In this document: positions 34,006 through 45,789 of the stretch, piece after piece
How the letters are laid out: every line of letters starts with the position of its first letter
Position numbering within the stretch: the stretch's first letter is position 1
From: Calocera cornea HHB12733
Taxonomy: Eukaryota > Basidiomycota > Dacrymycetes > Dacrymycetales > Dacrymycetaceae
Direction: 5' to 3'
Assembly (NCBI GenBank): GCA_001632435.1
Contig: KV423951.1
Span: 124,001-188,000, forward strand
Length of the DNA: 64,000 nucleotides
Notes under the pieces: model-generated
What the model was told of the DNA's origin: nothing
Databases searched by the model: none
What the model saw: only the letters and a program-made list of their open reading frames with translations
Position numbers and translations under genes: made by a program

Positions 34006-34741
34006 GACCGGTTGTCTCGCGCCTCACCCTCTCTGAACGTGTGAGAGTAGCATATATATACCATACGCGCAGAGAGGCTTACCGAGGGGTAGTTTGCACA
34101 TGAAACTGCGAAGGAAACAACTGCCCGCTTGCATCGCGTCTCAATCCATGAGGTCCAGCGGATTGTGTGCCTGACTGATGAGTAAGGGGCAAAGACCTAA
34201 GCGGTTAGATGGGAGTAGTCGACTGGCACTGGGGAATCCGTCGGAACATCGGCTTAGCACCTTTTCCGGTGTCTCAGCCTTGGACCGGTTAAGGCCTCGT
34301 CCACGTGCGAGACTCAGAACAACCGAAACGGACGGCCAGAGACTCAAGACTGCAACCGGGCCTAGCTCTCGCTGTTGTCGGAAACTTCAGGCATCACACG
34401 CCATCTTCCTGTGGGATCGCAGGAGTCGTCCTCATCAACGAGTCCTTAGGGTTCAGAACAAAACCTGCAAACCCGCTGGCGAACGCCACAGCGTTAGTAT
34501 GGTTTACCATTGCCAGCACGTTCTTAAGAGATGCTATGAAATGGCAATGATTCTGTTGTGGAGCGGAGGTACTGGGCAACAATGAGCTTGATTCTCTCCA
34601 TCAGCACGTCACCAGCAAGCAAGTGCCTGAGAATGTGTGCCAAGAAATGAGAAAGCATTTGCGGTAGCTCTGGCGGGTAACGGATGTTATCAATATGCGT
34701 ACAGGCAAGATCAGACGCGCATACATGTACGTTTACAGACC
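34006..34741. other. Spacer between P450 copy 3 and NIC96
   Basis: It holds the TATA box of copy 3 at 34052-34060, followed by plain DNA and the 3' flank of NIC96. No exon is supported. Confidence 0.4.
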
Positions 34742-37700
34742 TCAACTGTGCATGTAAGACTCGAGAGTATTCAAAGTGGGGAAATCCATGCCGGCAAGGC
34801 CCAGAGATGTCGCGAACATGTTCAACCTCTTCGCCTTTTCCCGAAGATTCATCAACCTCTGTGGAATGAATCAGCGTCAGGAATGGCCATGTATTAGTAG
34901 AAACGAACCTGTTGGAACCCCTGCTCCCCAGACCGTTTCTTGGCTTCACGGTACAATGTCCACAGAGCCTCCATTGTCTGCTTGATGATCTCGGGTAGAT
35001 TACGAACAATCGCCGGATCTTCCCGCTTGACCTCTTCCGCCTTACGGTGCATGTCATACACAGTCGTTTTGAACGGCAGTAGGTCCGTTTGGCTGAGTTT
35101 CTGCAACGAATAATCAATGACCATGCTGCCGCGTGCACCAAGCACATGTGCTGACCTCCAAGCCGGGCTCCTGCCTCCCATAATGAATGTCCTCGAAGCC
35201 CTCCCGTATCTTCAACAGCTTCTGACATGTCCGCAATAACAAATCTTGCACTTTTGACCGTACTTCGGGTGTAGTGTAGTAGGTCTCCCACATCTCTCGT
35301 GCTGTAGCACGAATCTGACCAGCTTCGCTTTCGACTTCCGGTGATTCGAACAGCGTATCGCCAACCGCCTGAATGAGTAGCTTCATGACATCATTGTACT
35401 CGCCAGCCAGGTTGTAGAGCTTGATAGCATCGATGAGGCGCTTCTCGGTGTGGTATTGCAGTGCAAGATTCAGTACGATCGACTGATGGTACGCCTTGGC
35501 ATCTTCGAGGTGAAGGAGCTTCATACTTTGCTCGATGGCACCGGGCTGTGGAGCTCGTCAATGTAGATCGGAGAGGCATAAGAGCAGGACTCACGAAGCT
35601 TAGTCCATCTCTCCGCCGGCCGCCAACCAACTCTTCGTAGTTTGGACTCTCGAATGCTATCTGGCGGCATAAGCTTTGAGCGTATGTGACCTGTTCCTTG
35701 CCGATCTCGCTTGGCACGTCGCTGTTGAGGGTGATGAGGTAGACATATTGCAAGGCCTCCTTCGGATCTATGCGTGTGAAGTGCCGGATATAGCGTTGAA
35801 TAAGGGTATCGAAGTGGAAGTATGGTATACCATCGACCACGGTCACTGATGTAGGTCAGTTAACGCGACTAAGTAGGTAGAATACGACTTACAGAGGCTC
35901 TCCGACTGCTGAGAGATCTTCGGAACGCGCAGAACACCGTAATATGCCAGAGCAATGCCAATGTGGACGGCCTCGACGGACATGTTTGACTTTTCGTGCA
36001 TTCCGGCGACCGCTCTCTCGAACTCGCCACAGCTGAGCAGTATCCTGGCCCACAGCCAAGGTCGCTTGCCATCCTTGTCGAAGCTCTTCTCCCCAAACTT
36101 GACGACGGTGGCAGCTACCTCCTTGAGACCACCGTTGGTCGCCACTCCTTCTTTCGGCTCGTCGGCCATGGCGAGCTGGAACCAGAGCCAGTCCTCGGTC
36201 GTCTCCGTCACGTGTATCACGTTTCTCCTCGTGGGTTCAGCACGAGCGATCAACTTGAACAGCGCGTGCTTGAATGGGTCGATGGTCGGTGCGTGGCGGA
36301 TATGGGTATTGTATGATGTCAACAACCGATCTCGAAGTTGTTTTGACACGCTGCTCACTGCCATTTAGCGCAGCTCAACTGTACGAATACTCATTGTGCG
36401 TACCTTCGATCGTCGTTTGTCACCCACTCCCTCAAGCAAGGCAAGAAAAACTTGTCGAATTTGTTGAGGGCAATGTCCTGCTTCTCCGCCTCCTCAAGCG
36501 CCTCTTCGACATGCCCACAACGGATGAGAAAGTAAATTTTGGCCCAGAGAGGCTGCCCCTTCACCAGTTCGAGGTTCGATTGCCATCGACCGGCATCGTA
36601 GTATTTCATGGCTAGGAAGGCGCGGAGCTTGTTGCTCGCGCTTGGATTGGCGCCAAGTGCTGCCTCGATGGGATTGGCCTGCAGCGTCGCATCCACATGC
36701 TGCGTATACCTGCATGCTACTTTCAGATATATGCGGATCTTCTGATAATCTGAACGCACAGATCCTCCAGCCACTTCATGCTGCCCTGCAATATCTTTCG
36801 TCGCAACTCCTTCGCCAACGGCATGTTTGGTGCCGCCGAAAGGTAAGCCTGGCTATAACCGCGAGCAGCCAGCGGGTCCGTCTGATAGCTCGATGATCGT
36901 GGATCATCTTCTCCAAGGATAGAAGCGAGAAGAGAAAAGGTCGAGACGATCTGGTCTCGTTTCTACACATCATGTTAATGCCGAGGCAATGTCACGGGTA
37001 GGAGCTCTCACTGATTCGGGCGGCAGAAGCTCAGTCGCTTCCGTCAGAGCATGAATGATAGGGAAACTTGTCTCCTGTAAGCGGGCACGGTTGAGGTCAG
37101 CGATGACGCGGTCATACACCATCATCCGGCTGTGGGCGGGCATGCTCATGGAAGGTTGGCTGGGACCTGCAACCTGTGACTGAGACGTGCCGAAGGCTGT
37201 ACCAGGTACGAGCGACTGAGACTGTGCCATCTGAAGCTGTCGTTAGTGCCACATGAATAGTGCTTGCATAGCACCAACGCACGCTGCGACTTGCCCACAA
37301 GCTTCCACTCGACTCCAACATCCGCCGTTCATCGCCAGTCGCGAGCTCCTCAATGACCCTCTTCTTCTTCTCTTCCCAGTCCCTGCCTATTTTCTCCTCC
37401 ATGCTCCTCCAGAAGCTCTGAGTAGTATCTCTCCTCGTCTCCTCGATGGTGGACATGATCGCTTGCTCATGTGCATGTCGCAAGTGAGAAGCGATGTCGG
37501 TGTCGCGAATAGGTTGGAGCGGGGCGAAAGTCAGTGCCGGGTTGAGGGAAGTTGAAAGATCCTGGAGTTGGGGGGCGTTAACGCGTGCCTGAGCAAGCAG
37601 GTAGTTTCTGTTTGTTGATCAGTGGAGATGAAAGGGAATATATGCGCTTCACTGACGCTCGTTCCGCGGCTCCCTGGCCGCCCGTCCGCGACACGAGCTT

Positions 37701-37817
37701 CCTGGACTGGTTCTCGATCTGGTCCAATCCCAGCGTCAGATGTGGGAGCTCCTGCTGCTCAAGGTGAGCAGCAAGGTTGCGACTCGACGCGAGCAGAGCG
37801 GCGAGGTCTTGTGACAT
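34742..37817 (-). CDS. NIC96: Nucleoporin Nic96/Nup93, inner-ring scaffold of the nuclear pore
   Basis: About nine exons follow each other on the minus strand without a break I can see. The N-terminus (MSQDLAALLASSRNLAAHL) is helical and is the part that in yeast holds the Nsp1-Nup49-Nup57 trimer. The rest is an alpha-solenoid with family-like segments such as QPLWAKIYFLIRCGHVEEAL, EDWLWFQLAMAD and ALQYVYLITLN. The last residues read GLAGMDFPTLNTLESYMHS. The start is the ATG at 37817; an open frame continues upstream but has no homologous content. This is a housekeeping gene, unrelated in role to the P450s beside it. Confidence 0.9.
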
Positions 37818-38632
37818 GGTGGACGAATAGGAACCTCGCCTCTGCGAGGCGATGGTGTGTTCTGTGGCGGACGACGCGAAGTTCAAAAGCGCGCGCTCAG
37901 GGATTGCTTCCGTTGCAGGTCGTGATGCGCGTGTTTGGCGCTTTTGTCCCCCACTGGCCTTCGACCTCGCTCGCACACACGTGATCCACTACAATATATT
38001 TCCCCGTTCACTTCGGGCATTTCAACGGTATAGATCCACGTTTAGCATTTTAGGGGTAGTAAAAGTACTTCTTACCACGAGGACGGCTGGCACAGGATCG
38101 CGTTTGAGACGACCACGTGATCGGCCGGGTTTCAAATATCTCTGCCGTCCTTCTCGCATAGAGCAGCAGCATACAGCGATAGGCTTACAAGTCAGTCGTC
38201 GCCAAAGGATTTGAGCCAAGGGATTCAATGATTGTGTCATGAACGTGAGTATGAGGTGCCATATGAAAACTCCTATCCCGCTCCTACCCCTCCCCACCAG
38301 TCCTCCCCACAAAGAATTTGATACCGCAAAAGCACCCGAATTCTTGACGACCTTGGGTGAGATGGCGTGCAGTATCTCTCGCTACACCTCTGACTTCATG
38401 ATTACTTACTTGGGGTTTGGCTGTCATATCGAAGTAACGGCATCCAGCATAGTTATTGCTCAGAGGCATTCGAGGGCTTATGTCTCCAAAATACACTAAG
38501 TTACAATACGGCATTGTGTCGATAAAATATTATATGCAATTCCGGCCCCGTAGTGCCGCATTATACGCAAAATACAATAAAGGATGGTACCACAGTCTAA
38601 AACTGAAGCCGAGGCAGGGTATCTGTCAGATA
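37818..38632. other. Spacer between NIC96 and the oxysterol-binding protein gene
   Basis: It contains the NIC96 promoter and the 3' flank of the next minus-strand gene. The stretch 38480-38600 is AT-rich. I see no gene. Confidence 0.4.
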
Positions 38633-41600
38633 TCAAGCCCAAAGTCCTGGGTCGTCCCACCTCCCTGTCTTCCTCACCTCCCAATAGCTCTCCTCCCCAC
38701 CTTTGAACTCCCACTCCTCACCCAACCCGCTCGGCCCCGGCACGCGCGTAAACCATTTGGGCTCCCAGCTCTTTCCCATGTCGTCCCTCTCCGCCCTCCT
38801 CCGGCGCTGCGCCTGCTCTAAGCGCAGCTTCTCCGCCTCGGCTTCGTCTACCCTGCCTTCTTCTAGTGCTCTCTGGTCTGGGCGCAGCCTTGAGTCCGTA
38901 GGCGGCAGGAAAGGCCGCTGGGAAGGCAGGATCTCGTTCAGCTGCATTGCGAAGGTGGTGAAGCCGTAGTACTGCTCGGCCTGCGCAGGCATTGCATTCG
39001 CTCGCCACAGCACACTGAGCGTGTCGCCAGAGTCGAGCTGCCGCGAGAAGCTTTCGTGCCACGCCCCCTCGAGGCTGGCGAGTATCGACCCGTCTGCAGA
39101 ACGAACCACGCCGGAGACAGCATTGCGTGATGAACCCCAGAAGCCCGAGTCTTTGAAGTCCAGCACGCAGGTGAGCTGGGAATGCGAGTCCGAGATGGTC
39201 ATCTGCCCCACGTGCTCGACGTACTTCTGCCCGGCCACTAGGTTGCGCATGAAGCTGCTCGGTTTTTGCCTACATACATTGTCAGCATCAGCAAGCGACA
39301 CGAATGACTCGTGCGCACCATGTGTAATGATTCTCCCCAATCTTGATATGCGTTGTCCCGGTGGGGATGATCTCCAAGCTCCTACCCCAGAACTTGTTTT
39401 TCCCACCACTCGTGGCCCAGTACGTCCACCCATCTCCCTCAGCATAGGAGGCCATAACAGGAGGATGGTGTGTCACCTTTTCGGCTATAAAGCGAGAGGA
39501 GGGCCGGATATCCTCGAACGTCTCGCCGAGCATGGGGTTGAACGGCTTGCGCGCGGCGCGGTAGTGCGTCGAGGCGTAGGTGGAGACAGCAAATGCGGCG
39601 ACGTAGCACATGCGTTGAACGGGATCTGAGGCCGCGACCGCTCTGCAACAGGATCAGCACAAGCCCTAAGATGCGCGGTCCATGTACGCACCGGACCAAC
39701 ACTTCCGAGCAATACTCCATGTCCTCAGCCAGTCTTTCTCAAGGTCAGATCCACTGCAGGTAGCCCCCCAAAAAATCAGCACTCACTTCTGCAGCAAACT
39801 CAACGGCTCATTGAACGTAACCGGAAAGGAGACTGTCGACAAGTCCTTGCCCACATTCTTCCTCAGCACGGCCCATAGGCTCACCTCCTCCCCGCTAACC
39901 GTAGTGGGGAGGGTGGTCCTCCTCCCTTCCTCAAGGACTGGCTGGGCGTACCTCACCACCCCTCCCGCCTCCGCGCTGCGCATGCTCTCGGCGTCGTCGC
40001 TCTCCTCATCATCATCACGCTCAAGCTTCTCGGCCACCTCGAGCTCCTCCACTGCTTCTGTAGCGGCGTCGCCCTCGCTCTCGCTATCCTCCAGCTCTAC
40101 GTTGTCCAGCTCGATCTCCTCCCCGTTCCAGTCATCAGCGTCGAACCACTCCGCTTCCTCCGTTGCGCCAGAGGCGGTGGTGACGATACTCAGCCTCCTC
40201 TGCCCGCCCGACGGGTCGTCGACGCTAATGAACGGCGCGGGCGCGTGACCGGAGACAGAGTCGACGAGGCCAAGGCTGTGCTCTTCGACCGTCCCGTCCG
40301 CCGAGTGCTCGTGTACGGTCCCCGGCCGGCTGTGCGCGCGCGAGGGCGGCACCTCGTTCACGATTGCGAGGAGCTGCGCGTGCTGGTCCCGCAGGGTATG
40401 CAGGGAGGCGGAGAGGGAGGCGAGAGTGGGGGCGATGGGGTGTGCGGTAGAATGGTGCGAGGGGGAGTAGGAGGGCGTCGGGGAGGAGGTGGTGCGCGAG
40501 CTGAGCGTGGGGATGTCCGATGCCGAGTGGACGGGGGATATCTGGTCTTTGTGCGATGCTGCTCACGCGGTCGCGGTCAGTACAACCTCCCACCACAGCA
40601 GTAGCATGGGCTTGCGCACCTCTCCGATGAAAGATGCCAAATATGCCCTCCTTCTCCTTCTCCTTCCCATTGACACCATGTCCCCCAGGAAGATGCGGCT
40701 CCCTCCCCTCCTTCTTCCCCCTCAACCCGAAGCTCGCCGTCCTCCGCGGGCTCGGGCTGGGCATCACCGCCTCCTCCTCCGCCGCGGCGCTAACGAGCCG
40801 GTCCATCTCCCCGATTGTGTGCTCCATCGCCCCCAGTAACGTGGACATGCGTGTGGTGCGCGACTCGCCGTACGCCAGCTTGCTGGCGAGCATCGCTAGG
40901 CTCGCGCTGGCGCGCACGGCATTGGGCGAGGAGCGAATGCTCGCCATAGGCGAGTGGGCAGCGGACTGCTGGGCGAGACTTCGCAGACTTCGTACTTCGG
41001 GGTCGACGATGAACCTCCTGCAAACCGTTAAAATGTGCGCCCGTCAGAAGACAGTGCATATATGCGCACCGGATAGCAGTCATCCACATCGTCCACTCCT
41101 CGCTACTCAAGCACTTCAAGTGCCAGATTTCGTCCTCAGCGCTGCGCTCGCCCGAGCTGTCCCCGCCATCGATATTGATCTGCCTGAGCTTGCCGCTCGC
41201 GGCGACAGAGACGTTCCGGAGCGCGCGGCTGCCGCGCACGGGTTGCGTGGGCGAGAGCCGGTAGGAGAGCACGCCGTGCGTGGTGAGCGTAAAGTGCCTG
41301 CGGGCAAAGCCTAGCCGATGAATGCCAGTGATCAGATGCGGCACGAGGAGATGGGAGAGAAAGCGTGCACCTTGCAGCTTCTTCTTCCCCTTCTTCAGCA
41401 GCCACCCGCTTTGCAGCACCGCGTCCTCAACAGTGAGCATGCTTCCGGGCGCGCCGTGTGGGCCGTGCATGTACGGTGCCTGCGCACCCCGGGCAGGCGT
41501 GCTCGGTCCCGCCAGTGCCGACTCCGGTCTGAGCGCGTTGCCGTTGGGCATTGTACCGTTCACCTTCGGGGGCGGCGTAGCGGGGGTTGGCTGCGGGGCC

Positions 41601-41770
41601 TTCGCCAACGGCGGAGGAGAGGAGACAGGAGGTTGAGCCGCAGGCCCCTGCGCCTGTACTGGAGGCAGTGGAGGCACGGGCGGGCGGTCCTTGTCCCTGT
41701 CGTCTTTGTGCCGGGATGAGAGGTCGAGGGAGCGCACGTGGGAGAGCGTGCGGGTGCGCAGCCTAGGCAT
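38633..41770 (-). CDS. Oxysterol-binding protein related protein with PH domain (Osh type)
   Basis: A multi-exon gene. After a Pro-rich N-terminus comes a PH domain (about residues 115-240: GWLLKKGKKKLQG to WMTAIR). A long Ser-rich and acidic linker follows, then the lipid-transfer domain. That domain carries KPFNPMLGETFE, the family signature reading EKVTHHPP, and the usual ending WFTRVPG and YWEVRKTGRWDD. Such proteins exchange sterol and PI4P between membranes at contact sites. No GOLD domain or ankyrin repeats are visible, and no FFAT motif was identified. The ATG at 41770 is preceded by a CAAGTT-type microsatellite in the leader. Confidence 0.88.
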
Positions 41771-42927
41771 CGCTGCTGCAAGCTGCTCGTCAAAGCCAGA
41801 GGGCCAAGTTCAAGTTCAAGTACAAGTTCAAGTTCAAGCGCTCGCTGTCCGCTTGTCTCCTCTCTAGCAGCAGCGGCTCGTCGGGAACGCGGAAAAGGAG
41901 ACGCGTCGCTGGTGTGGGCGTATGTATGCGTAGGAGTAGTACGCGCGAGCTCGAGCGTCAGCGGGATCCGGTGGTGGATTTTCGATTTTGGGCCGGGGTG
42001 GGTTGGGGTGTGTGTGACCGTTCGGGAACGGCGTGATGCTGAGCCCGGCGGCCGCGTCTCGTCAGGTTCGGTCCCTTGGGGTACGCTTGGCCTGAACGGC
42101 GATCGCTGATCGGCGCGCGGAGGGTGGGCGCGAAATGCAGGCGCGACGACTGCCAGCCGGTTCTGACTGACTGGCCCCTGTTTGTGGGAGCTTGAGGGCG
42201 AGAGGGCACGTTCGCGCTGGTGGTAGAGCGAAGGGCACGCAGTGGTGAGGCGAATGTGCAGCCCCGTTGCAGACACTGCACACTGCGCGCAATTGCAGGG
42301 CCTGTCAGCGCACGGCCGGCGCAGCCGCCCTCGTACAGCTACACACGGCGGACGGGGGAGGACCCTGGATTTGGATTTGGGTTTCAGTGGGTCTTTGGGG
42401 ATCAGTGGGATGCCCGAGGGGACCAAAAATACATTAGACGCTTGAACGCCCGGGTGCTTGGCAGACGAGGGGGTGGTATGTACTGTACTGTATGTGCGTC
42501 TACTCTACAGCTGTGTTGTCGTCACGACAGCGACACCCGATCTCGATAGTCTTTTGCGTGATGGAATGGAGAAGTGATGAAATGAGATCTAGAAAATATA
42601 AGACGGGAAAGTCCGAGCAGCAGCCGCGGGTACTGTGAATGGTGAAAGTGTGAAATAGTGAAAATGTCAAATGGTAAAACAGGAAGAGAGTCTCTGCAGG
42701 CATGCAAACAATTGGTATGCCAGTGGGTGGGTGCGCATTGTCGCTGTCGCTGTCAATGTGTTGTGTCGTGATGTGGATGGTATGAGATGCGTGTGAGATC
42801 ATTGGTGGGAGAAAGACTTGAAACCCGAGAGGCGAGATGGTGAGAAATAATGGCGAACCCGAGCCCGAGGAGAGATGCGAAGCGCGAGGTGCGAACCAAT
42901 GACATGTCCGGCGATGGCAGAGGCGGC
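41771..42927. other. Spacer with a CAAGTT microsatellite
   Basis: An array of CAAGTT-like hexamers at about 41814-41838 lies about 45-70 bp before the ATG of the oxysterol-binding protein gene. The remainder holds its promoter and the 3' flank of DOT1. A 288-codon minus-strand frame here is low-complexity and was not called. Confidence 0.5.
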
Positions 42928-45376
42928 CTACCACCCGTACTTCCTCGCAAACGCCCAGAGCTCCTCCCGGTCGCACGTATGCAAGTAGTACTTGCCCGCC
43001 TCGTGCGTCCAGGATACAGCGCCTTTCTGGTACTTGCGCACCTCCATGGAGAGGATGCTCTGGGGGTCGTCCATCTACGTATGACGCAATCGTCAGTCCT
43101 AGGGTCAGACAGCATATGATATGGTATCAGACGCACCGAGTCCAACCGGACTTTGAACCCCTTCGCCTTGAACGGGATGAGGGAGACGATCTTGCACCCG
43201 AGCTTGCAGTCCATCCACATCTGCCGGAGGGTGTTGTTCACTACCCAAGCGCGAACTACATCAGCATCCCGTCCCATCACCAGCACCACCATGCCCGAAC
43301 GAGCCAGGCAGTAATCAGTGAAGCAAGCACTTACAGTCCGACTTGAACGCGTAATTATTGCAAATGATCACGTCCGCCTCGCCGATCCACCGGCGCACCT
43401 CCGCCGAGTCCGTAAAGTCGCCCTGCACCGCTCGCACCCCACCGCCCCAAGAGACGCCCCACATCCGCGCGCGGCGCTCACACTCGGCCACCTGCTCGTC
43501 CGCGATCGCCGCAGCGTCCGTACGCAGCTCGATGCCGAGCGACGTGCAGCCGGAGAGGAGGGAGGCTTGCAGCAGCGCGTGTGAGGTGCCGGAGCCTAGG
43601 TCGAGCACTTTGGACGTCGGCTTCATCTCGGTCACGTACGCCAATTCGGTCACAAAGCTGGAGGGCGCGTCAGTGTCTCAATATGGAACGAAGAGGAGCA
43701 AGACACACCTCGTGCTGAACTCCCCATACACCTTATTCGACCACGCCTTGTACTGATTCAGCTCCCTCGCATGCGGCCCGACGGTCCGATGGTGTACCTC
43801 CTCGCATATATGCTTCACGAGCTCATGGTGCAGCCCGGGCATGTCGCGTATATTCCGCTCCACCTCGCTGAGGTGCGAAAGCGGATCGTTGTCCGAGTCC
43901 GACATCTCCGTCTCCATCTTCTCGGCGCCTGTGGGCCGGGTCTTGAGCACGAGGAAGAAAGCGTTGAACTGCTCAACAGCGGAGACGAACTGGGCGAGGT
44001 CCCGCGTTTTCAGCGAGTCGATGAGCTGGCCCCACATGGTCGGGGGCTTCGAGTATAGCCGTGGCTCGTCCTTCGCCTCCTCCTTCACCAGCGGGTCTGC
44101 GAGCGCAGGGGTAGGCGACGAGCTTGGCATGGGCGAGATGCCGTCTACTGAGAGGTTCGCAGAGTCGACGGCGGTGATCTCTGAGGCGGGGGTCTCGGAC
44201 TTAGGAGGAGAGGCAGAGGCAGAGCGGCCCTTCTTGGAGGGCTCCCTCGGCGGTCGATCGTAAATGAAGTCTTTCAACGAGAGCGAGGGCAGGTAACCAA
44301 ATGCCTGACTCTGCTGGAGGGTCATAAATCCTGCGAACGAATATCAGCTTGGATGTGAGTCCATATATGCGGAGACGTACGCTTCAGCATCATCTCCATC
44401 GACGTCACGAGGTTCTCGATCGGCTGGTAGTCATCGCGGTCCTTAGGGAAGAGGAGGATGAACTCCTCCCTGACGCCAGGCGCAGGGTATTCGAGGTTGA
44501 TAATAGGAGGGTTGTGAATATCGCAGGGTCCATCAAAGTCTGGTCTGAGATGAGTATTCGCAACGCGCCACAGCTAGATGTGGACTCACATGGCCGGTAA
44601 TCATCAATATTCCGCTTGACAATCTCCGCCCCGCTCACGAATCCCTCGATGCTCCCATAGTCCTCTACGCACACATCGCGCGGTATAGGCTCCTCAAACA
44701 CGCGCGCATCAAGCGGCTCAATGCCCGCGCTGACGCTGCGCGTCCTCGCGCTTCGCGCGGCGGTGCTGGGCGAGCGAAGGTCGTCGCTGAGTGCCACACT
44801 CGTACTGGCGCGGGGCTTGCGCGCGGCGGGCTTCACCTTGGCCTTCTTCGGAGCTTGCTTGCGGGGCTTGGACTTGGGCTTGCTTGGGTGCTTGGGCACC
44901 TCGGGGGACAGGTCGGTCAGGTCGGATGCGGTGAAGCTGGAGGTGGCGAGCGGGGAGGTGAGCGTCTTGCGACGTTTGGGCGAGGGCGACGGAGTGAGCG
45001 GGGGCGTTGCGGTACTCGCTTCTGAGGGTGCTTTGGATCTTGAGCGGCCCCGGCTGGGCGTCTGCACAGGCGGGGGCGGCACCTCATCCTCCCGCGCCCT
45101 TTTGAGCGCCCATGTTCTCGACGTGCCCTGGGAGGTGTACTGTTGCGGCTGGACGGGGGGCGTCCACTGCACCCACTGCAAGCGCGCGTACTGGCCCGCA
45201 AAGTCGGGAGAGTTGAGCGGGGGCAGGGCGGAGATGGGCATGACGGGGAGGCATGGGAGCGGGTGGTGCTGCGAGGGGGGCGCGTGCACCGGCGCGTGCC
45301 GCTCCTGGGGCGACTGGGGCGAGTCGGAGGGGATGGAGGGAGGCATGACGGGCAGCGGCGGGTAGACGGACGCCAT
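42928..45376 (-). CDS. DOT1: Histone H3 lysine-79 methyltransferase Dot1
   Basis: A multi-exon gene. The long N-terminal region is basic and Pro/Ser-rich with nuclear signals (SPKRRK, KPKSKPRKQ), as in yeast Dot1 where it contacts the nucleosome. The catalytic fold follows with KVYGEF, the SAM-binding DLGSGTSHALLQASL, GIELR, and the NNYAF motif, then GCKIVSLIPF. The last exon reads VSWTHEAGKYYLHTC, matching the family C-terminus. It methylates H3K79 on nucleosomes and acts in silencing and checkpoint signalling. The start is the ATG at 45376. Confidence 0.9.
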
Positions 45377-45789
45377 CGCTCTCGTCCCCTGCAGATATAT
45401 GCGCGCAGAGAGAGGGAGGACGGCGAGCGGGACAGCGAGCAAGAAGGCGCTGTGAGGGCAGCACGACAGAGTTGGCCGCAGAAGGGTGGGAGGCGAGGGA
45501 GATACATTACCGCACATGATCCGGAGGCATTTTAGCTGGTGCGATTGGGGCTCGGCCCGTCGCTGGCCAGAGAAGAGCGGCCCTGTCCGTTGCTTCCGCC
45601 ACTAACAATGTGTTGTTTGAATCAACACATTCGTATTGGGCTTAGCGCGCTCATGACAACAGGGACACACTTGCTCACGTTCGCACTTACGGGCGCTTGC
45701 GCTTGCGTCAATCGCAAACCTCAGCTTGAGCGATGCCAATAGCTTGCGCTGGTAGGGTCGAGCACATCAAGGGCATCCCGCGTCACTTC
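45377..45789. promoter_or_regulatory. DOT1 upstream region with a 9-bp inverted repeat
   Basis: An AATGTGTTG arm at 45607-45615 pairs perfectly with CAACACATT at 45623-45631 over a 7-base loop. It lies about 230 bp before the DOT1 ATG. No gene is seen. Confidence 0.5.

Noticed and set aside
34524..35291. A 255-codon minus-strand frame overlapping the NIC96 3' exons
   Set aside because: It is out of frame with NIC96 and has no family-like sequence.
40634..41314. A 226-codon plus-strand frame opposite the oxysterol-binding protein gene
   Set aside because: A shadow of the PH-domain exons on the other strand.
41560..42426. A 288-codon minus-strand frame upstream of the oxysterol-binding protein gene
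   Set aside because: It is in a different frame from the PH-domain exon, is low-complexity and crosses a microsatellite.
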